A stretch of 64,000 nucleotides of DNA from Erythroxylum novogranatense (GCA_029891385.1 CM057226.1:90528977-90592976); one strand, 5' to 3'; counted from the stretch's first letter, positions 1 through 12,370 are shown. The notes: generated by a model from the sequence alone, not told the origin. Translations and numbers: made by a program.

Positions 1-619
1 GATACCGAAGATAAGAATGTAAGCCTAGACCGAGAGTTTGGAGACCATCTAAAGGAGAAAGGGTTGCCTGACATGACAGACAATTTGGTGTTAGGCTTTA
101 ATGAAGGTGTTAAGGTTAGGATGCCAAATGATAAATTTGAAAGAAGTTTGGGGAATGAAGATGAGAATTTTGTAACGCCACTAGTTTTGTTGGAAATGTG
201 AAAGAAATGGATTCCTTTGATGGAATTTGTAGTGAGGGGTAGGGCTTACAACATGTGACTGATTCTACTAAAGTGATTATCAATAAATCTACTTGAATCT
301 TTAGGGAAGCTAAGAAGAAAATGCAGGATTTGGTAATTCAACCTAAGAATGCTCCTCAAAATTCAGCAGCATCTGAAGTTATGAATCTCATGGATGCTTA
401 TAGTGCTGGCTTGTCTTCTCAGGCCCAGATTCCATCAACTGGTCAAACTGTTGCATCCACTATTCCCTCTGTTCATGATCATACTGAGCTACCAGACAAG
501 CTTTAGTTTGGGCTATTTTCTGGTCCTTCTTTGACACCTTCACCTGTTCCAGCAATACAGATAGTAACTATACAAATGCCTCTTCATCTGCATTCCCTGA
601 TTGCACAATCTGTGACATA

Positions 620-3600
620 TGTCCTATTGGCTCTCATTTTTTTTCTAGTTAAGCATGATTTAAAAGAATTATGAGGTTTTGATGGATTTAATTTTTTTTG
701 GAGTTATTATTATATTAATGTTAGTAAGATTATATGACATGGGTTAATGGAATTAAAGTACTAAGGTAATGAGGATGTTCAAGGGCTTTTTTGAAAGACC
801 ACTTAAGGGTATAAGACCATAAGCTTATAAGGAAGGGCAAAATGGACAATTTCGGATCATTAATGGCAAAATTGAAATAAGAAGTGTTGGCTTGCTTTAA
901 AGGAAGAGGCAAAAACATGATAAGTGGGAGAGAAGAAGAAAATAACGAAATGAAGAAAGAGAGAAGTGAGAGTTTCGGTGGTTTGAAAGAAAGGAAGAGA
1001 AAACCAAGTTAGGGTTGATCTTTTCTTAGCTTTTAAAAAAGATTTTGAAGTTGTTCAAGAAGAGAAAATGTAGAGGAAGAGAAGAGCTTTCATTCAAGCC
1101 AAGAAACTCTTCATTTAGTGAAGAATCAAGGTAAGGGTGTTTCTGATTTGTTGGATTTTTTAAAGGGTTTTGGTTCAAAGAGCTTAGGAAATGCTTGGGT
1201 TTAAGTATTTTAGGGTTAATTTCATGCTTAGGTTTTTTTGAGATTTTCAATTGAAATGCCTATTGATATGGGAATTTTGTCATTGATAAAGTAAATCAAA
1301 GGAGGCAAGAGGAGCAAGAGTATAGGCATTTTTTAGCAAAGTTTCAAGCAAGGAAATCAAGGTGGGTTACATATTTATAATAGAATAAATAAGCCACAAA
1401 TGTGTTCTTTGAATCAAAGAAGTTAAATGTTTTAAATTGCATCATAAATGTTGTATTTGGTGCTTCTTGAATGAATTGAGAATTTGCTATATATTTGATA
1501 TGTGAATTGGGTTGATGATTTGTGAAAAGACTTTGAAAATGATTCTTTTGAGAAGATATATGTTTATGCAATCATGTTTTCAGAAAAAGGTTTTCGAAAT
1601 GTCTCATATTCATAAAAATCAAGTTTCGAAAATGTGTCATTTTGGACAATAAGTTTACAGGTTATGAAATACATGTTATATGGGTTTGGTTTGGTCCCTT
1701 AAGTATATCAAGTGCACTTTGACTAAAGACTTCTCCCGCCTGCCCGCTAGTGGCATGGAGCTCCTTTATGAACTCTTATAAGTTCACGGCTATGCAAAAC
1801 TACTTTGCGGGATTGTGATAGTATGTTCTATTCACGACTATACAAGACCCTTATGGGAAATGTGTAGTATGTTTTATTTTGGACCTTTCAAACCATTTTG
1901 ATGTGCTTATGTGCTCATGATATGTTGATAAGTTCGATGCATACATGATTTATAAAATGCTCATGAATTGTTTGATAAATTGAGAATTTTGATAAATAAG
2001 TGTTTGATGATTTTTACTGCGAAATTACTATGGTTACGAAAATGTACAATGGCAATGAATTTTGAAAATGATTTTTACTTATTTCTCGATTATAAATCTG
2101 TTACCCACGAGCTTTCAAGCTCACCCCTTTCATTCCCATCTCTCGATGATGAGAAAGAGATCGGGTGAAAGAGAGTCGAGGCATTCGTTCAATTATGTAT
2201 ATTTTGTATTTTAAGTTAGAGTGATGTAAAAACAAGACTTTAGACACATGTCGAGAATTATGGGGTTTTGTATCTTTTTGTATTTCTAATTTTTTATATT
2301 TATGATGTAATGTAGCTTGAAATGCCATTAAAGCTTTGTAAACTCTTAATCTATGATGTTAATGAAATATGGATTTGTGTAGGGATGATTGTTAAGCTGA
2401 AATGTGAATTTGAGTTTGAATGGTTGTTAAGTTGAACTGTGAATTTGTGAATGGATGAGATGGAGTTGAATGTGATGAGCCATATGAATTGAGATTTGAG
2501 AGTTTAATGAAATCAATTTGGTAGTTGAATTGTTATGAATGAAGTTGCGTTAGAGGAAGTGAATTTGGGAAAATTTTCAAGTCTTTCAGTGAAAATTGTG
2601 TACTGACTTCAAGAGAAAAACTAGATTAATTTAGGAAGAATTAGACAAAGTTTTATTCTTGAAAGTTGTATCTTATCTTTTTAGCTTTCTAACGATATAA
2701 AGTATGAAATTTTTGGACAATGGAGTTGAAAGATATGATCATTGGAAGTTTGTGATTCTGTTTAAGAGGAACATTCAGAACAACTATATTGTTTTGAGAT
2801 TTTTACCCTTATAGAGGTAGAAATTGTTTTTAAGTTCTTCATGAAAGTTATAGATCTAGAAGTCTTCTTTAAAACAGTCTAAGAATGAGCTTAATCCGAT
2901 ATTTATAGTGAAAGTTATGTTCATTTTACCAAGATAGGTCGGAGGAAGAAAAAAGAAAAAAAGGAAGTCGTGATCGCGACTCTGCGGAAAGTTTGTGCAA
3001 GTTCCGATCGTGCATCATCACGATCGTGACATTGCAGTGCACGCGTAGAATTCGCGATCGCACATTAGCACGATCGCGACTCGCAGCCTTCCTTCAAACC
3101 TGAACATGTTTCATTATTTTGGTCATAACTTTGTCGTCTGACCTCCAAATGACCTGATTTTTAAAGCATTGGATTCATAACACTTTCTTCTCTCTCTCCA
3201 TAAAACTTTATACCTTTTGGCATTGATTCAAAAAAGATTAATCAAATCAAAGTGAGGGTATCATTTGGAAGAGCATGAACTGGCTATTTTACTAAATATG
3301 CTTCCGTATTTTGATGATATCTTGATCTGTAGAGCTCTAAATAAGATGATTCTTATTTATAAATCAACTAGAAACATAGAGCTACAAATACTCTGAAGAA
3401 ATTGAATTTTAATTCAGACTCTAAGACTTTCAATTTTTGGATATAAGTTGAGTATAGTGTGCAGTCTCAATTTAATAACAGTCTGAAAATGTGTAGGATA
3501 TAACTTTTAGATTTTTGCACCAAATTGAATGATTTTGGTGTCATTAGAAACTTAATACAATGGGGAACAAATGTTCTGAAGAACCCAAATTGAAATTTTG

Positions 3601-3791
3601 ATTTAAGGTTTCCTAAAATATGTTCTGAAATAGGAGAAATGAATTCATTTTTGACGATTGACTAGTGTGGGCACGCCACCTATATGTGATGATGGTTAAT
3701 GAGGGTTCATTGAAACAACCCTAAAAGGTAATACGCATGCTCAAGCTTTATGATTTTTATAAAAAGAGTTGAGTTCCAAAAACGGGGTGCA
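620..3791. mobile_element. Solo LTR (3.17 kb), probably Ty3/gypsy, inside a pseudogene exon
   Basis: The block begins TGTCCTATTGG and ends GGGGTGCA (TG...CA) and is flanked by the perfect 5-bp duplication ACATA at 615-619 and 3792-3796. Removing the block plus one duplication rejoins the exon of the surrounding pseudogene in register. It encodes nothing, and no internal retrotransposon domains or second LTR are present, so it is best read as a solo LTR left by recombination between the two LTRs of a full element. Its length fits the long LTRs of some plant gypsy lineages, but the lineage is inferred. A diverged relative lies at about 26850-28720: both share, for example, the CTGCCCG...TAGTGGCATGGAGCTCC stretch (1739-1771 and 27336-27361). 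Confidence 0.85.
2967..3080. repeat. Cluster of GATCGCGAC-type palindromes inside the solo LTR
   Basis: Within an AT-rich LTR this short GC-rich block holds repeated self-complementary motifs: GTCGTGATCGCGAC at 2967-2980, a CGATCGTG...CACGATCG pair at 3005-3028, and CGCGATCG...CGATCGCG at 3053-3079. The units can pair with themselves and with each other. The relative at 28544-28702 has a palindrome cluster of a different sequence at the corresponding place. Confidence 0.8.
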
Positions 3792-6700
3792 ACATATGTA
3801 ATCATCACATCCTCTCTTTCAATTTGACTAGTTGCAATATACTTCTCCTATTTCACAGGGAGTGTTTCCACTGGCATCACAATTTATGCCCTTTGTTTAG
3901 CCCACTGTTCCAGCTAATTTCCTCCGAATCAAATTGGAGGAGGTTCTATCTTTATTTAATCTAGTCAAGAAACTTCTCATAATCTAACGAAGAGTGATTT
4001 TTTGTCTATCTCCATCAGTGGCAAACCTAATCCATTCACAACATTTGGATCTTCTCTCTTATAGTATGATTTCAAAAGGTGGAAACTCGTTGCCATTAAT
4101 AGAAACCTCAAATGATAACATAAAAGCATAACGAGGCCAGGGTAACCTTTCTTGTAGTAGTAATCAAAATTTGAGGACTGAATTAGGTTTCCAAACAGAA
4201 GACACGTCTATGAAAAATTTAATAAATTTACTTACTAAAGAGTCAGGTGGCCAGCCTCAAACTGTTTCAGCATCATTGCAATCAGTTGCAAATGGTAAGG
4301 ATTCTGGCCTTGAAAATGGCCAAGGCATGATAACTGGTGGGAGACGTAAAAGATACATCTTCATGATGTAAAATTCAGGCTCAAAAGATCAACTCCTTGA
4401 GGTATGTCGACAAGTTCCTACTAGATTTCAAAGGCGACCACAACGTCAGTAAACGGAGTTTCAAGTTCGGGAGAATGCTGATAAGAGGAAAACTGTTAGA
4501 CCAATTTCATCTAACATCTCATATTTGGCATTAATAATAAATCTAGTATTAACAGTAAGGGTAGTAGAGTGAGAAATGTGTCTAGGAGGGTTACTACACC
4601 AAATAGACAAGCAAAACAGGCATTTGAATCAGATGGTGTAAGTTCACAGCTAGTTGTACAGGAGACGAATTATGGAACCAAGGTTGAGAAAGGAGCTATA
4701 AGAGAACCTTTGAGAAAGAACAAGTCACACCCTAGAGGGTATGTAGATACTTCCCTTCAAAGTGGTATTATTCGTGTATTTGAGCAACCTAGCATTGAGG
4801 CTCCTAGTGATGATGATGACTTTATTGAGGTCAGGTCAAAAAGGTAAATTCTAAATGTTTGCCACGAGCAAAGGGAAAAAGAAATCAAGGCGAAATCACG
4901 TACCTCAAAGGTTTCACTTTACTTTTACTTGGAATCAGTTTGTATGCTAATGATCTTGGCAAATTTGTTGTTGCTTAATTACATTTTTGTGTTATAACAG
5001 ACAATGTGGAAGTTTCGTCCTGGTTCACAAACTGCTGGTCAAAGTATAACCTCAAGTAAACTATCTGCATCTGTTTGTGGAGGAGATTCGAGTAACACGC
5101 ACACTGAATTTGTTGCCACTGAAGGACATGGATTAGGAAATGTTAAAGTATCTGTAGGATTTGGAGCCCCCGTTGTTTCCCAACCACTGCCTCTAATTAG
5201 GACTCCAATGAAAAATGATGTCCAGACTGAAATAAGGTCCCAAGTAATCAAGTATGTAGGCTCTTAAAGATTATGCAAAGTTAAGATTATAGTAGATTTG
5301 AAATCTCATACACTATTCTCTATAGGACTATTAGAACAAGCTCCTTACCGGTCTTAACGGGTGGTAGAAAGAACCTCTCATTAGGTTTAAAGTTTGAGAA
5401 TAAGAATAAGGTTCTGGATAATGTCCAAACATCTTTAAGCGCTTGGGTAAAATTATAGATTAATCAACAGGTATTTGAAACTCTTAACTGAGTCTTTGTG
5501 AAAAAGTAAAGTAATTGAATTTGTGGATTCTCCTTTGTGAAATCCCTACTTCAATCATTTTGTAATTTTGTTGATTTTGCTTTTATTTAGTTACAAATTG
5601 ATTTAATGTTTGATGCTATTTGACATTACTCTTATTTGATGTATTCATTATCATAGATGCTTTTGGTGTTGCCTTGTGCATGTGCTAGCTTCGAATTCTC
5701 ATTTTATACCTTGTATTTTCAGGATTAGAAGGGCGAAGAGGAAGGGGATTGATAGCTGGAAAGTTGGAAGGAAATTGGGGAGCAGAAGGGGGACTTTGAT
5801 TTTAATTTTCTTTCTTTTAGTTGAACTCTGTACATTTATGTCTTCCAATTATCTATTCTAGCATTATCATGTTTCGTGACAAAAGGAAAGGGTATGTTCA
5901 AATATTATTAATGGGATTGGAAGAGAAGGGAAATTCTTCATAGATAGGTCTTTTATTGTTGGAAAGTTACGTGGTAAATCTACAAACATTAGGAGCTGAT
6001 CATTTTATAATTTAGGTCGTGACCCTAACACACACCCAATTTGATGAGGCTATGAAGCCTAGGCAATTCGATTTAGATTCTGCTGTTGGAGATCATACTA
6101 ACTCAATTGGTGAACCTAGCTTGACACCATCATCCATCCTAACCAAGGACAAATCGTTTGCCTATGCTCCAATCCCAATCAATTGCTTTCTGGGAATAAA
6201 TTTGATTTGGTAAGCAACATTGAACTTTGCCAACTTGTACCATCGCAGTGGAATTTGTTTTCTTCTTTTTAACTAATAAATTTTATGTAATTAGGTGCTG
6301 CTACATCACTAAGTATTATCCCTCCTAGCAGTTGTTCTGTTGTCTGTGGAATTGGCCCTCTAGGGGCTTGTCGTTCAGACATCCAAATGACCCACAATCT
6401 ATCCGCAACTGTTAATCAGTGTTCTCTATTTTTAGGAAAAGATAACCACTCAAACGAATTTTCAGTCCCTTTGGAAGATTGTGAGGTTGAGGCTGAAGCG
6501 GCAGCTAATTGTGAGGCTGCGGCTGAAGTGGCAGCTTCAGCAGTTGCAATTGCAATTGCAGCTATAAGTAGTGATGAGATTATTTGGAATGGACTGGGTA
6601 CTAGTCTTGGTTCTTCCCCAGATTCTAAAAATTTTGAAGCTGCAAATGCTAATGGTGTAACTCCTATATTTATGGATATATATATCTTACAGAAAATTTC

Positions 6701-8275
6701 TGTTTGCTATTATATTTCTACTGAACTTTGATCATGGTTTGATATTTCTAAATTTGATTTTATTTCCACACAGGTGATCAACATTTGGCAAATCGGTCAA
6801 AAGCTAAAGAATCTCTTTGTGTTGCTCTACCAGCTGATCTTATGTGGAGACAACTCTAATATCTTTATGGCCACCCTTACCTAGTCCTTAGCATTCTTGC
6901 AGCCAGATGCTTTCTCATATACCTAGAGGCACACCATCCCATTTCCCATTATACGAAATGAATCTAATGTTAAGAGGATCTATCCTTGCATTTAGGCCAC
7001 ATAGTGAGTCTGCATCTACCTAATCGCAGCCCCACCAGAAGAGTAATACACCAGTTTTAGGTTCGCATGGAACATGGCAACACCATTCTGGCGTGGATTC
7101 ATTTTATGGTCCTCCAGCATGTTTTACTGCTCCTTTCATTAGCCCAATTGGTAGCATTCCAGGGGTTCAAGGTCCACCCCATATGGTTGTATACAATCAT
7201 TTCACACTAGTTGGACAATTTGGACAAGTTGGCTTGAGTGTCATGGGTGCCGCCTATATCCCATCTAGAAAGCAACTTGATTAGAAGCATAACCCCCTAC
7301 ATCATCAGCCATGGGTTCTGGTGAAGGGGAAATGAATAATTTGAACTTTGTTTTTGCACAACGTAACGCAACCAATATTCCTGCACCTGTCCAGTAGCTT
7401 GCTCCTGGGTCTTCACTTTTCCAATAACCTCTCCTTTGGCAATGTTTGACGTCTCCTCGTTCCAAGTGCGCTTCTGATCTATTTGTGATTTTAACCAATT
7501 GTAGACTTGTAGACAAGAGTATAGTTCATCTTAGGTTTCTTATTTTTCTTTGTTATCAATCTATTTTCAAAGAATATGGTAATATGGCATTCCGATATTT
7601 GATTTGGGGTTATTTTATCCCATCATAATGTCTCATTGCAATTGTCATTCCTAGTTTGCCCCGGACATGTCAACATAAGCTCAGTGGTCCCATGTCCTGA
7701 CTTCTCCTCTTCAATCAGTTTCTATCTCAATGCCTTTACAGCAGCAATCAAAAAGTGTACACGATGGTCAGTTTAATCATGGGCACTCCATTGACCAATC
7801 ATTAACAACTAAAAATTTTGCGGAGTCTCAAATGCTAAGACCTTTTGACAATGATCTTGATGCAACTGTAAACCAATTACCTGACGAACTCGGGTTGGAG
7901 GCATCCAATTCCAATAATGCTGGAACTTCCACACATGACAACATTTCCAAGAGCCAATTTGCCATCACTGTTCTAGATGCTGGCAAGACACAAAGTGGTA
8001 GTGCGAGTAACAGTTGTAGCCAGAACACTAGTTCTGCTTTGAAAACACGACCTCCTCAGTCTCATAAAAAAAATGCGTCTACCCAGCATTTTAACTCGTC
8101 TAGCCACAATTATCAAAGGAATAGTTCCAGCTCAGGAGGGCAATGGTCCTACTCCCATCGTAGAACGAGATATCAAGGAAGGACTCAACCTTTGAGTAGG
8201 GAACAAAATTTCCTCTGTCAAAGATAAAACATATTTACGTAGCTAAATAGACACTAGTGCATCATCTACAACATA

Positions 8276-9360
8276 ATTGGAGGCATAAAAGACTTGATTT
8301 CTTTTTAAGAATTGAATGAATTAGTTGAGATTTGGATTTTTAATGGAGCCAGGGTTTATGATTTGTGAGGAGGTATGGTGTTCTAACATGACCTGAAGAT
8401 TGTTATTATTATTATTATTACATTGTACTGATTAAAAATTAAGTTGAAAAGATAAAAGATTTAAGAGTTTAATCATTATTATAAAATTAGAATTTAAAAT
8501 AAGATAAAAACAAATTGTTATTATTTATTAAAGAATTTAATTTTTAATTAAAAATTATTAAATAAATATTAATTTATTTTAATTTATAAAAAATAATTAA
8601 TATATAAAAATTTATCATTTAACCATTCAAGCCGAGTTCGAATCCTCTGTCTAATTTTATGATATCTTATTCTATCTCATGAATCTCAGTCATTCATTTA
8701 TGTGGGTCCTACGTGAGTCCCGTATAAATAAATACAGGGCCTACATAAATAAATAGTTGAGATTTATGAGACAAAAATAAGACACCGTAATATTAAACAA
8801 AGGATCATGTCCGTTCGAGCCACCTATGCTCCGTTCCATTACCTAAGATGAGTTTTTAAATTTTGATTGTAGAACATTTCCAGGTTTGTCGTTTTAACCT
8901 TCAGGCTTCAACAGGATGTTACATTCTAGAACATTTCCAAACTAATCACTGACCTGAACCTTCTACAACTGCATTCTAACAACTGATGCGTAGGCAAAAC
9001 CCTACCCGCTTTGATCGAGTTCTATCGGTTTGGAAGGATCCCTTATTTTAATAATCTCAACAAACTTCCTGTCGTTTTTACGATCCAACAGGTTTTTATC
9101 AGTTGCCTTTTCCTTCTCCACCTTAGACATTGAAATCTCGTTGTTTCACGGATTTGATATTTGTAATGTTCTCCATCACAGGAGGGAAAAAGTAATATCA
9201 GCTATCAACTAAGAGTAGCACTACACAGCAATTAAATAACAGAAGACAAGAACTTCAGATAAACAAACAAAGAAAAAGAAAAACTGATGCCTGATACACT
9301 TCAACAACGCACTCTGGTTGATGACAACTGGAAAAGGAAAATTTACGTACTAATCCATCA
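8276..9360. other. Intergenic region with (ATT)n and a hairpin
   Basis: No coding sequence could be supported. The stretch holds an ATT microsatellite near 8402-8420, a very AT-rich segment to about 8620, a possible Pol III B-box-like sequence (GAGTTCGAATCC, 8634-8645) and the inverted repeat listed separately. From about 8820 to 9360 I see nothing recognisable apart from the likely 3' flank of the ERF gene. Confidence 0.6.
8666..8781. repeat. Inverted repeat, about 45-bp arms, MITE-like hairpin
   Basis: The arm at 8666-8709 (beginning CTTATTCTATCTCATGAATC) is the near-complement of the arm at 8737-8781 (ending TTTATGAGACAAAAATAAG), separated by a 27-bp loop. It could be a small foldback or MITE-like element, but no clear target-site duplication was identified, and the adjacent B-box-like sequence leaves a SINE-derived origin possible. 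Confidence 0.55.
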
Positions 9361-9430
9361 TCATGGTTGTTTTAACTCATCTTCTCCAAATATGTCGAAG
9401 AATTGGTCATTTTCTTCATTCAGCATGTCT

Positions 9431-10009
9431 CTATCTTGCTTGCTGCAGGTCTCGATCTGCTTCGTTGCTATTATTCCCATTTTCTCTCTTAACTTCATCC
9501 ACGTTGTATTCTGCTGCCGAAAAGTTGGTTTTGGCTTTTTGTCCCCGGAACTCAATAGCCGCCTTGTCGTAAGCTCTGGCCGCCTTCTCCGGTGTGTCGA
9601 AGGTGCCGAGCCAAACCCGAGCAGCTCTTCTCGGGTCACGAATCTCTGCAGCCCATTTGCCCCATGGTCTTTCCCTAACTCCTCTGTACTTTCCCTTCTT
9701 TTTCTTCTTGTTTCCCTTGGGTAGCTGGCGTTGGTGAGCATCAATGGTGGGCGGGAAATAGTTGCAGCCCAAGCAGCCGTTGATGTTGCAGATGGGACAC
9801 GCGTCAAAATCAGGAAGGACTAGTGAGGTGGTCACACGTGGAAATGGAGTTGACGATGTGGCAGGTTGAAGGGTAGATATTGGCTGCTGATGGTGACGTG
9901 ATTCCCATGCGGGACCATTGGAAATGTCACCAGAGATTACGTGCTCAAGAGCTGAAACCATGACGGAGTGCTCTTGTTCTTTGGTCAAGTGATTTTGACC
10001 ACTTTGCAT
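9431..10009 (-). CDS. ERF109-like: AP2/ERF transcription factor, ERF109/RRTF1-like (group X)
   Basis: A single-exon ORF of 192 residues starting at a true ATG. Residues about 107-164 are one AP2/ERF DNA-binding domain ([40 protein letters not shown]) with the Ala and Asp expected of GCC-box-binding ERFs. The N-terminal motif [17 protein letters not shown] (about 11-27) and the cysteine cluster [15 protein letters not shown] (C71, C74, C79, C82) are marks of the ERF109/RRTF1 type, a nuclear regulator of redox, wound and stress responses in Arabidopsis. A basic KKKKK run precedes the domain. The frame stops after DLQQAR, while the next frame continues about 24 codons with an acidic tail (FFDIFGEDELKQP) resembling usual ERF ends. 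Either the C-terminus was lost by a frameshift or this copy truly ends early. An ORF on the opposite strand here is a shadow. Confidence 0.85.
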   Translation of the reverse strand: MQSGQNHLTKEQEHSVMVSALEHVISGDISNGPAWESRHHQQPISTLQPATSSTPFPRVTTSLVLPDFDACPICNINGCLGCNYFPPTIDAHQRQLPKGNKKKKKGKYRGVRERPWGKWAAEIRDPRRAARVWLGTFDTPEKAARAYDKAAIEFRGQKAKTNFSAAEYNVDEVKRENGNNSNEADRDLQQAR

Positions 10010-10129
10010 TTCCTGTGGGCCTACGTTATGCGACTGTTTGGATGGTGGGAAAATAATCCCTTCACAAGCAAAAGAGCATTTGAACTTTGAAGAGAAAAGT
10101 TGGAACGCGAGCGAAGAATCTACCTAAGA

Positions 10130-10255
10130 GTTATGCTTATATAATGAGAGATGATTTACAGGTGGCTGCCAGCTAGTACAACATTCGCACACGCTTTCGT
10201 GAACTACAGGATGTAGGCTGATATTGCCACGTGATATTATCACTTACGTCACAAG
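10130..10255 (-). promoter_or_regulatory. Probable promoter of the ERF gene: TATA-like box, G-box, TGACGTAA element
   Basis: Reading the minus strand upstream of the ATG at 10009, a TATA-like TTATAAG lies near 10136-10145. A perfect G-box CACGTG is at 10228-10233 and a bZIP-type TGACGTAA at 10244-10251. The order and spacing suit a core promoter with a leader of about 100 nt. Such ACGT-core elements fit a stress-induced ERF, but function is inferred. Confidence 0.5.
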
Positions 10256-10264
10256 AAAGACATG

Positions 10265-11911
10265 TGTCGCTTTCTCTTTTATTTCCTTTTCCTTGAGCGA
10301 GAAGATTGCAGAGATTAATACGCTTTCTACATGTCTCTCAGAAAAGGATCGCAGATCGTAACATCTACGATCTAGAAACACATGTTATTTTCTAAATTTC
10401 CATTGTCTTGCCTCGAAGCAAGCAAACGGGAATGAAGAGTAAGAGTGTGTGAGTGAAGTAGGGTTCAAGAGGCGTGAAGCGAGAAGTCCGTGTAGCCAAG
10501 TGAGGCGTTGAGGGTGTTAGTCTCCGATAACCTGAATAAATTACGAGTGATACACACTTCCAATCCGACTTTGGTGAGTCGATGTCTTCACCAAGTGAGT
10601 GGTTTAGAGGAAGAAGCGTTAACCTTGTGAGGGTTAATAGACAAAGGTCATATTTCCGCCGTGTAATTCCCTGTGTCACCCTATAACGGACCATAGGGCT
10701 TATCCTCACCTACACATGGCAGAGTTACGTCAAATGAAAGGAAAGCGTCCTTATCTTTCTGATGATGACTCTAGTGATCCAGACTCTCCATCCAATCTAC
10801 AGAGTTGGCACTCGCCAAAACGCAATCATTAGCCTTGGATACTTTGGATCCATTATTGTGAGAAGAAGACAGAAGAACTTACTTTACATCTGTAAAGTAA
10901 GAAGAGACAACAACTATGATGATAGATGGGTCCCACAAGTCACTTCACCATCATGAATTAATGAACTGCCATGGTCAGGATTACAGAGATGCTGATACAG
11001 ATGAAGAGGTGAGACAGTAAAAGCACAGGCATATAAGGCAAATAATGCCCAAAGATACCATAATGTGTTTTCAGGAAGATGGTCTTGAATAGACGTCACA
11101 TTTAGGTATGGTGCTTTGATATTGAACATATAAGGATTTCCTTGATAATTATGTTCAACCAGAAAGAGATGCAGGTAATAGAATAAACTACTACGTGCAG
11201 TAGAGGCAACTTCAGAAACACTACGAGGAGGCCTAACAAAAGGTGGAAAAGCTTTCTTTGTGAGAGCAAAAATGTTGCTATCCATGCTACCAATGTATGA
11301 AGGCTCAAAAGAAAGACCTTCTTAGAATGGTTCCAACCTCTCAGCCAATGGAAGAAGCAGTTCAGCATAATCATTGACCAACACCATTTATGGTCTGCTT
11401 CAGCTAAACGACACAACACTCAATGTTTCTTTGTTGTGCATCGTCCTTACAGAGAAACTTCTACTGGAGTTCTATACACTCAACAACATGTCGCTTTGGC
11501 ATACCGCTTTATCGCCAAGACATAAAGACAATGTGCTTAATTCTTTAAGACAACAAATTTTAAGGAAATTAATCACTTTCCAACACCTCCGAGTTAACTA
11601 CCTCTATTGGACCTTTTATTGGAGAATTTATCTCGGTGAACTGAAGCACGAATTTAACATTCTCGGTTCCAATAGTCCGAATATTCTGATTCAGGAAATG
11701 ATGAAGAAAAGGTTATCTCACAAGAAGCAGGACCTTCACAGCCTCCTGACTTCCAGTTGATTGATAAACAGATCCGTCAGGAATATTTCAAGATGAAATG
11801 ATGTTCTCTTGATAAACGTGATCTTCAGAAGCATTATAAAAGAATGACGGAAAGGTATCAGGAGCTTTACACGACAACAACTCTTTCGTATCATTTTAGT
11901 TTTATACGTTT
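10265..11911. other. Unassigned region; possible remnant on the minus strand
   Basis: There is no convincing gene. Between about 10914 and 11340 the minus strand has open stretches in two frames of non-repetitive composition (for example ALTKKAFPPFVRPPRS and LPENTLWYLWALFALYA), which could be a frameshifted fragment of a host gene, but I do not recognise the family. An acidic phrase (SDDDSSDPDSPS) can be read on the plus strand near 10760. The region is bounded on the right by the target-site duplication of the Tat retrotransposon. Confidence 0.3.
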
Positions 11912-11916
11912 CTATT

Positions 11917-12350
11917 TGGTTCTGCCGGATTCTGGTGGAACTGAACGTTGCCGTTTGGATCAATGGAGTTGGTTGGTTCTTGCAAGAGCTTCAGCTTGAG
12001 GGTTCCTGCAAAATAAGGAAGGCACGTCGGGGGTTGTTTTCCGATAAGCCCCTCCGACGCTCAAGTCAGTCTTTTTGGTGAAAGTGAGATTGCGGTATGC
12101 AGAGGAAACTAGGTTTATGATCACGTACCTCAGTTATGAAAAAGTTGTACCTTATATACGAAGTAATAACTAGGTTTAAGTCTTTACGTGTTTGCATGAG
12201 AGACTTTCACCTACGGATGGGCCAAGGAAGACGTGGACTGGACCTAGGATTGGCATAGCCGATAGGTATAAGACTGATCGTTGAAGATTGGACCGATCGG
12301 CCCACGGGTCGTTATGACTAAGTGCGGGCCCAACACGACCGACCCGACCA
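11917..12350 (-). repeat. 3' LTR of the Tat element
   Basis: 434 bp, nearly identical to the copy at 21323-21749 except for a variable block just inside the outer end and scattered substitutions. It borders the CTATT duplication at 11912-11916. The polypurine tract abuts it at 12351-12370. Confidence 0.9.
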
Positions 12351-12370
12351 TAAGCCCCCTACTCCTCGAG
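12351..12370 (-). other. Polypurine tract of the Tat element
   Basis: On the minus strand the bases directly before the 3' LTR include GGAGTAGGGGGC, the purine-rich primer site for plus-strand DNA synthesis. Position and composition support the call. Confidence 0.7.

Larger units (their letters stand above)
1..8275 (+). pseudogene. Decayed multi-exon copy (3' half) of an At3g50370-type large plant protein gene
   Basis: Six exon-like blocks read in order as the C-terminal half of a large, low-complexity plant protein of unknown function that I recall as the At3g50370 type: 1-619 joined to 3797-4910, then 5001-5251, 5326-5470, 6016-6209, 6295-6654 and 6774 to about 8275. Recognisable stretches include IRVFEQPSIEAPSDDDDFIEV, a run of Ala/Glu (EAEAAA...AISSDEI), GPPHMVVYNHF and the tail SKIKHIYVAK. 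Most block edges keep GT and AG, so this is a genomic copy and not a processed one. Many in-frame stops (for example just after the SKR at 4845 and in the last exon near 8244) and frameshifts around 6850-7100 and 7260-7730 destroy it. The 5' half lies left of the window. One exon is split by the solo LTR at 620-3791. The family assignment rests on remembered homologues; decay is seen directly. Confidence 0.75.

Noticed and set aside
8634..8645. tRNA gene suggested by GAGTTCGAATCC
   Set aside because: No A-box, acceptor stem or anticodon arm could be built around it.
9287..9724. Plus-strand ORF across the ERF gene
   Set aside because: It is the antisense shadow of the AP2 domain coding sequence.
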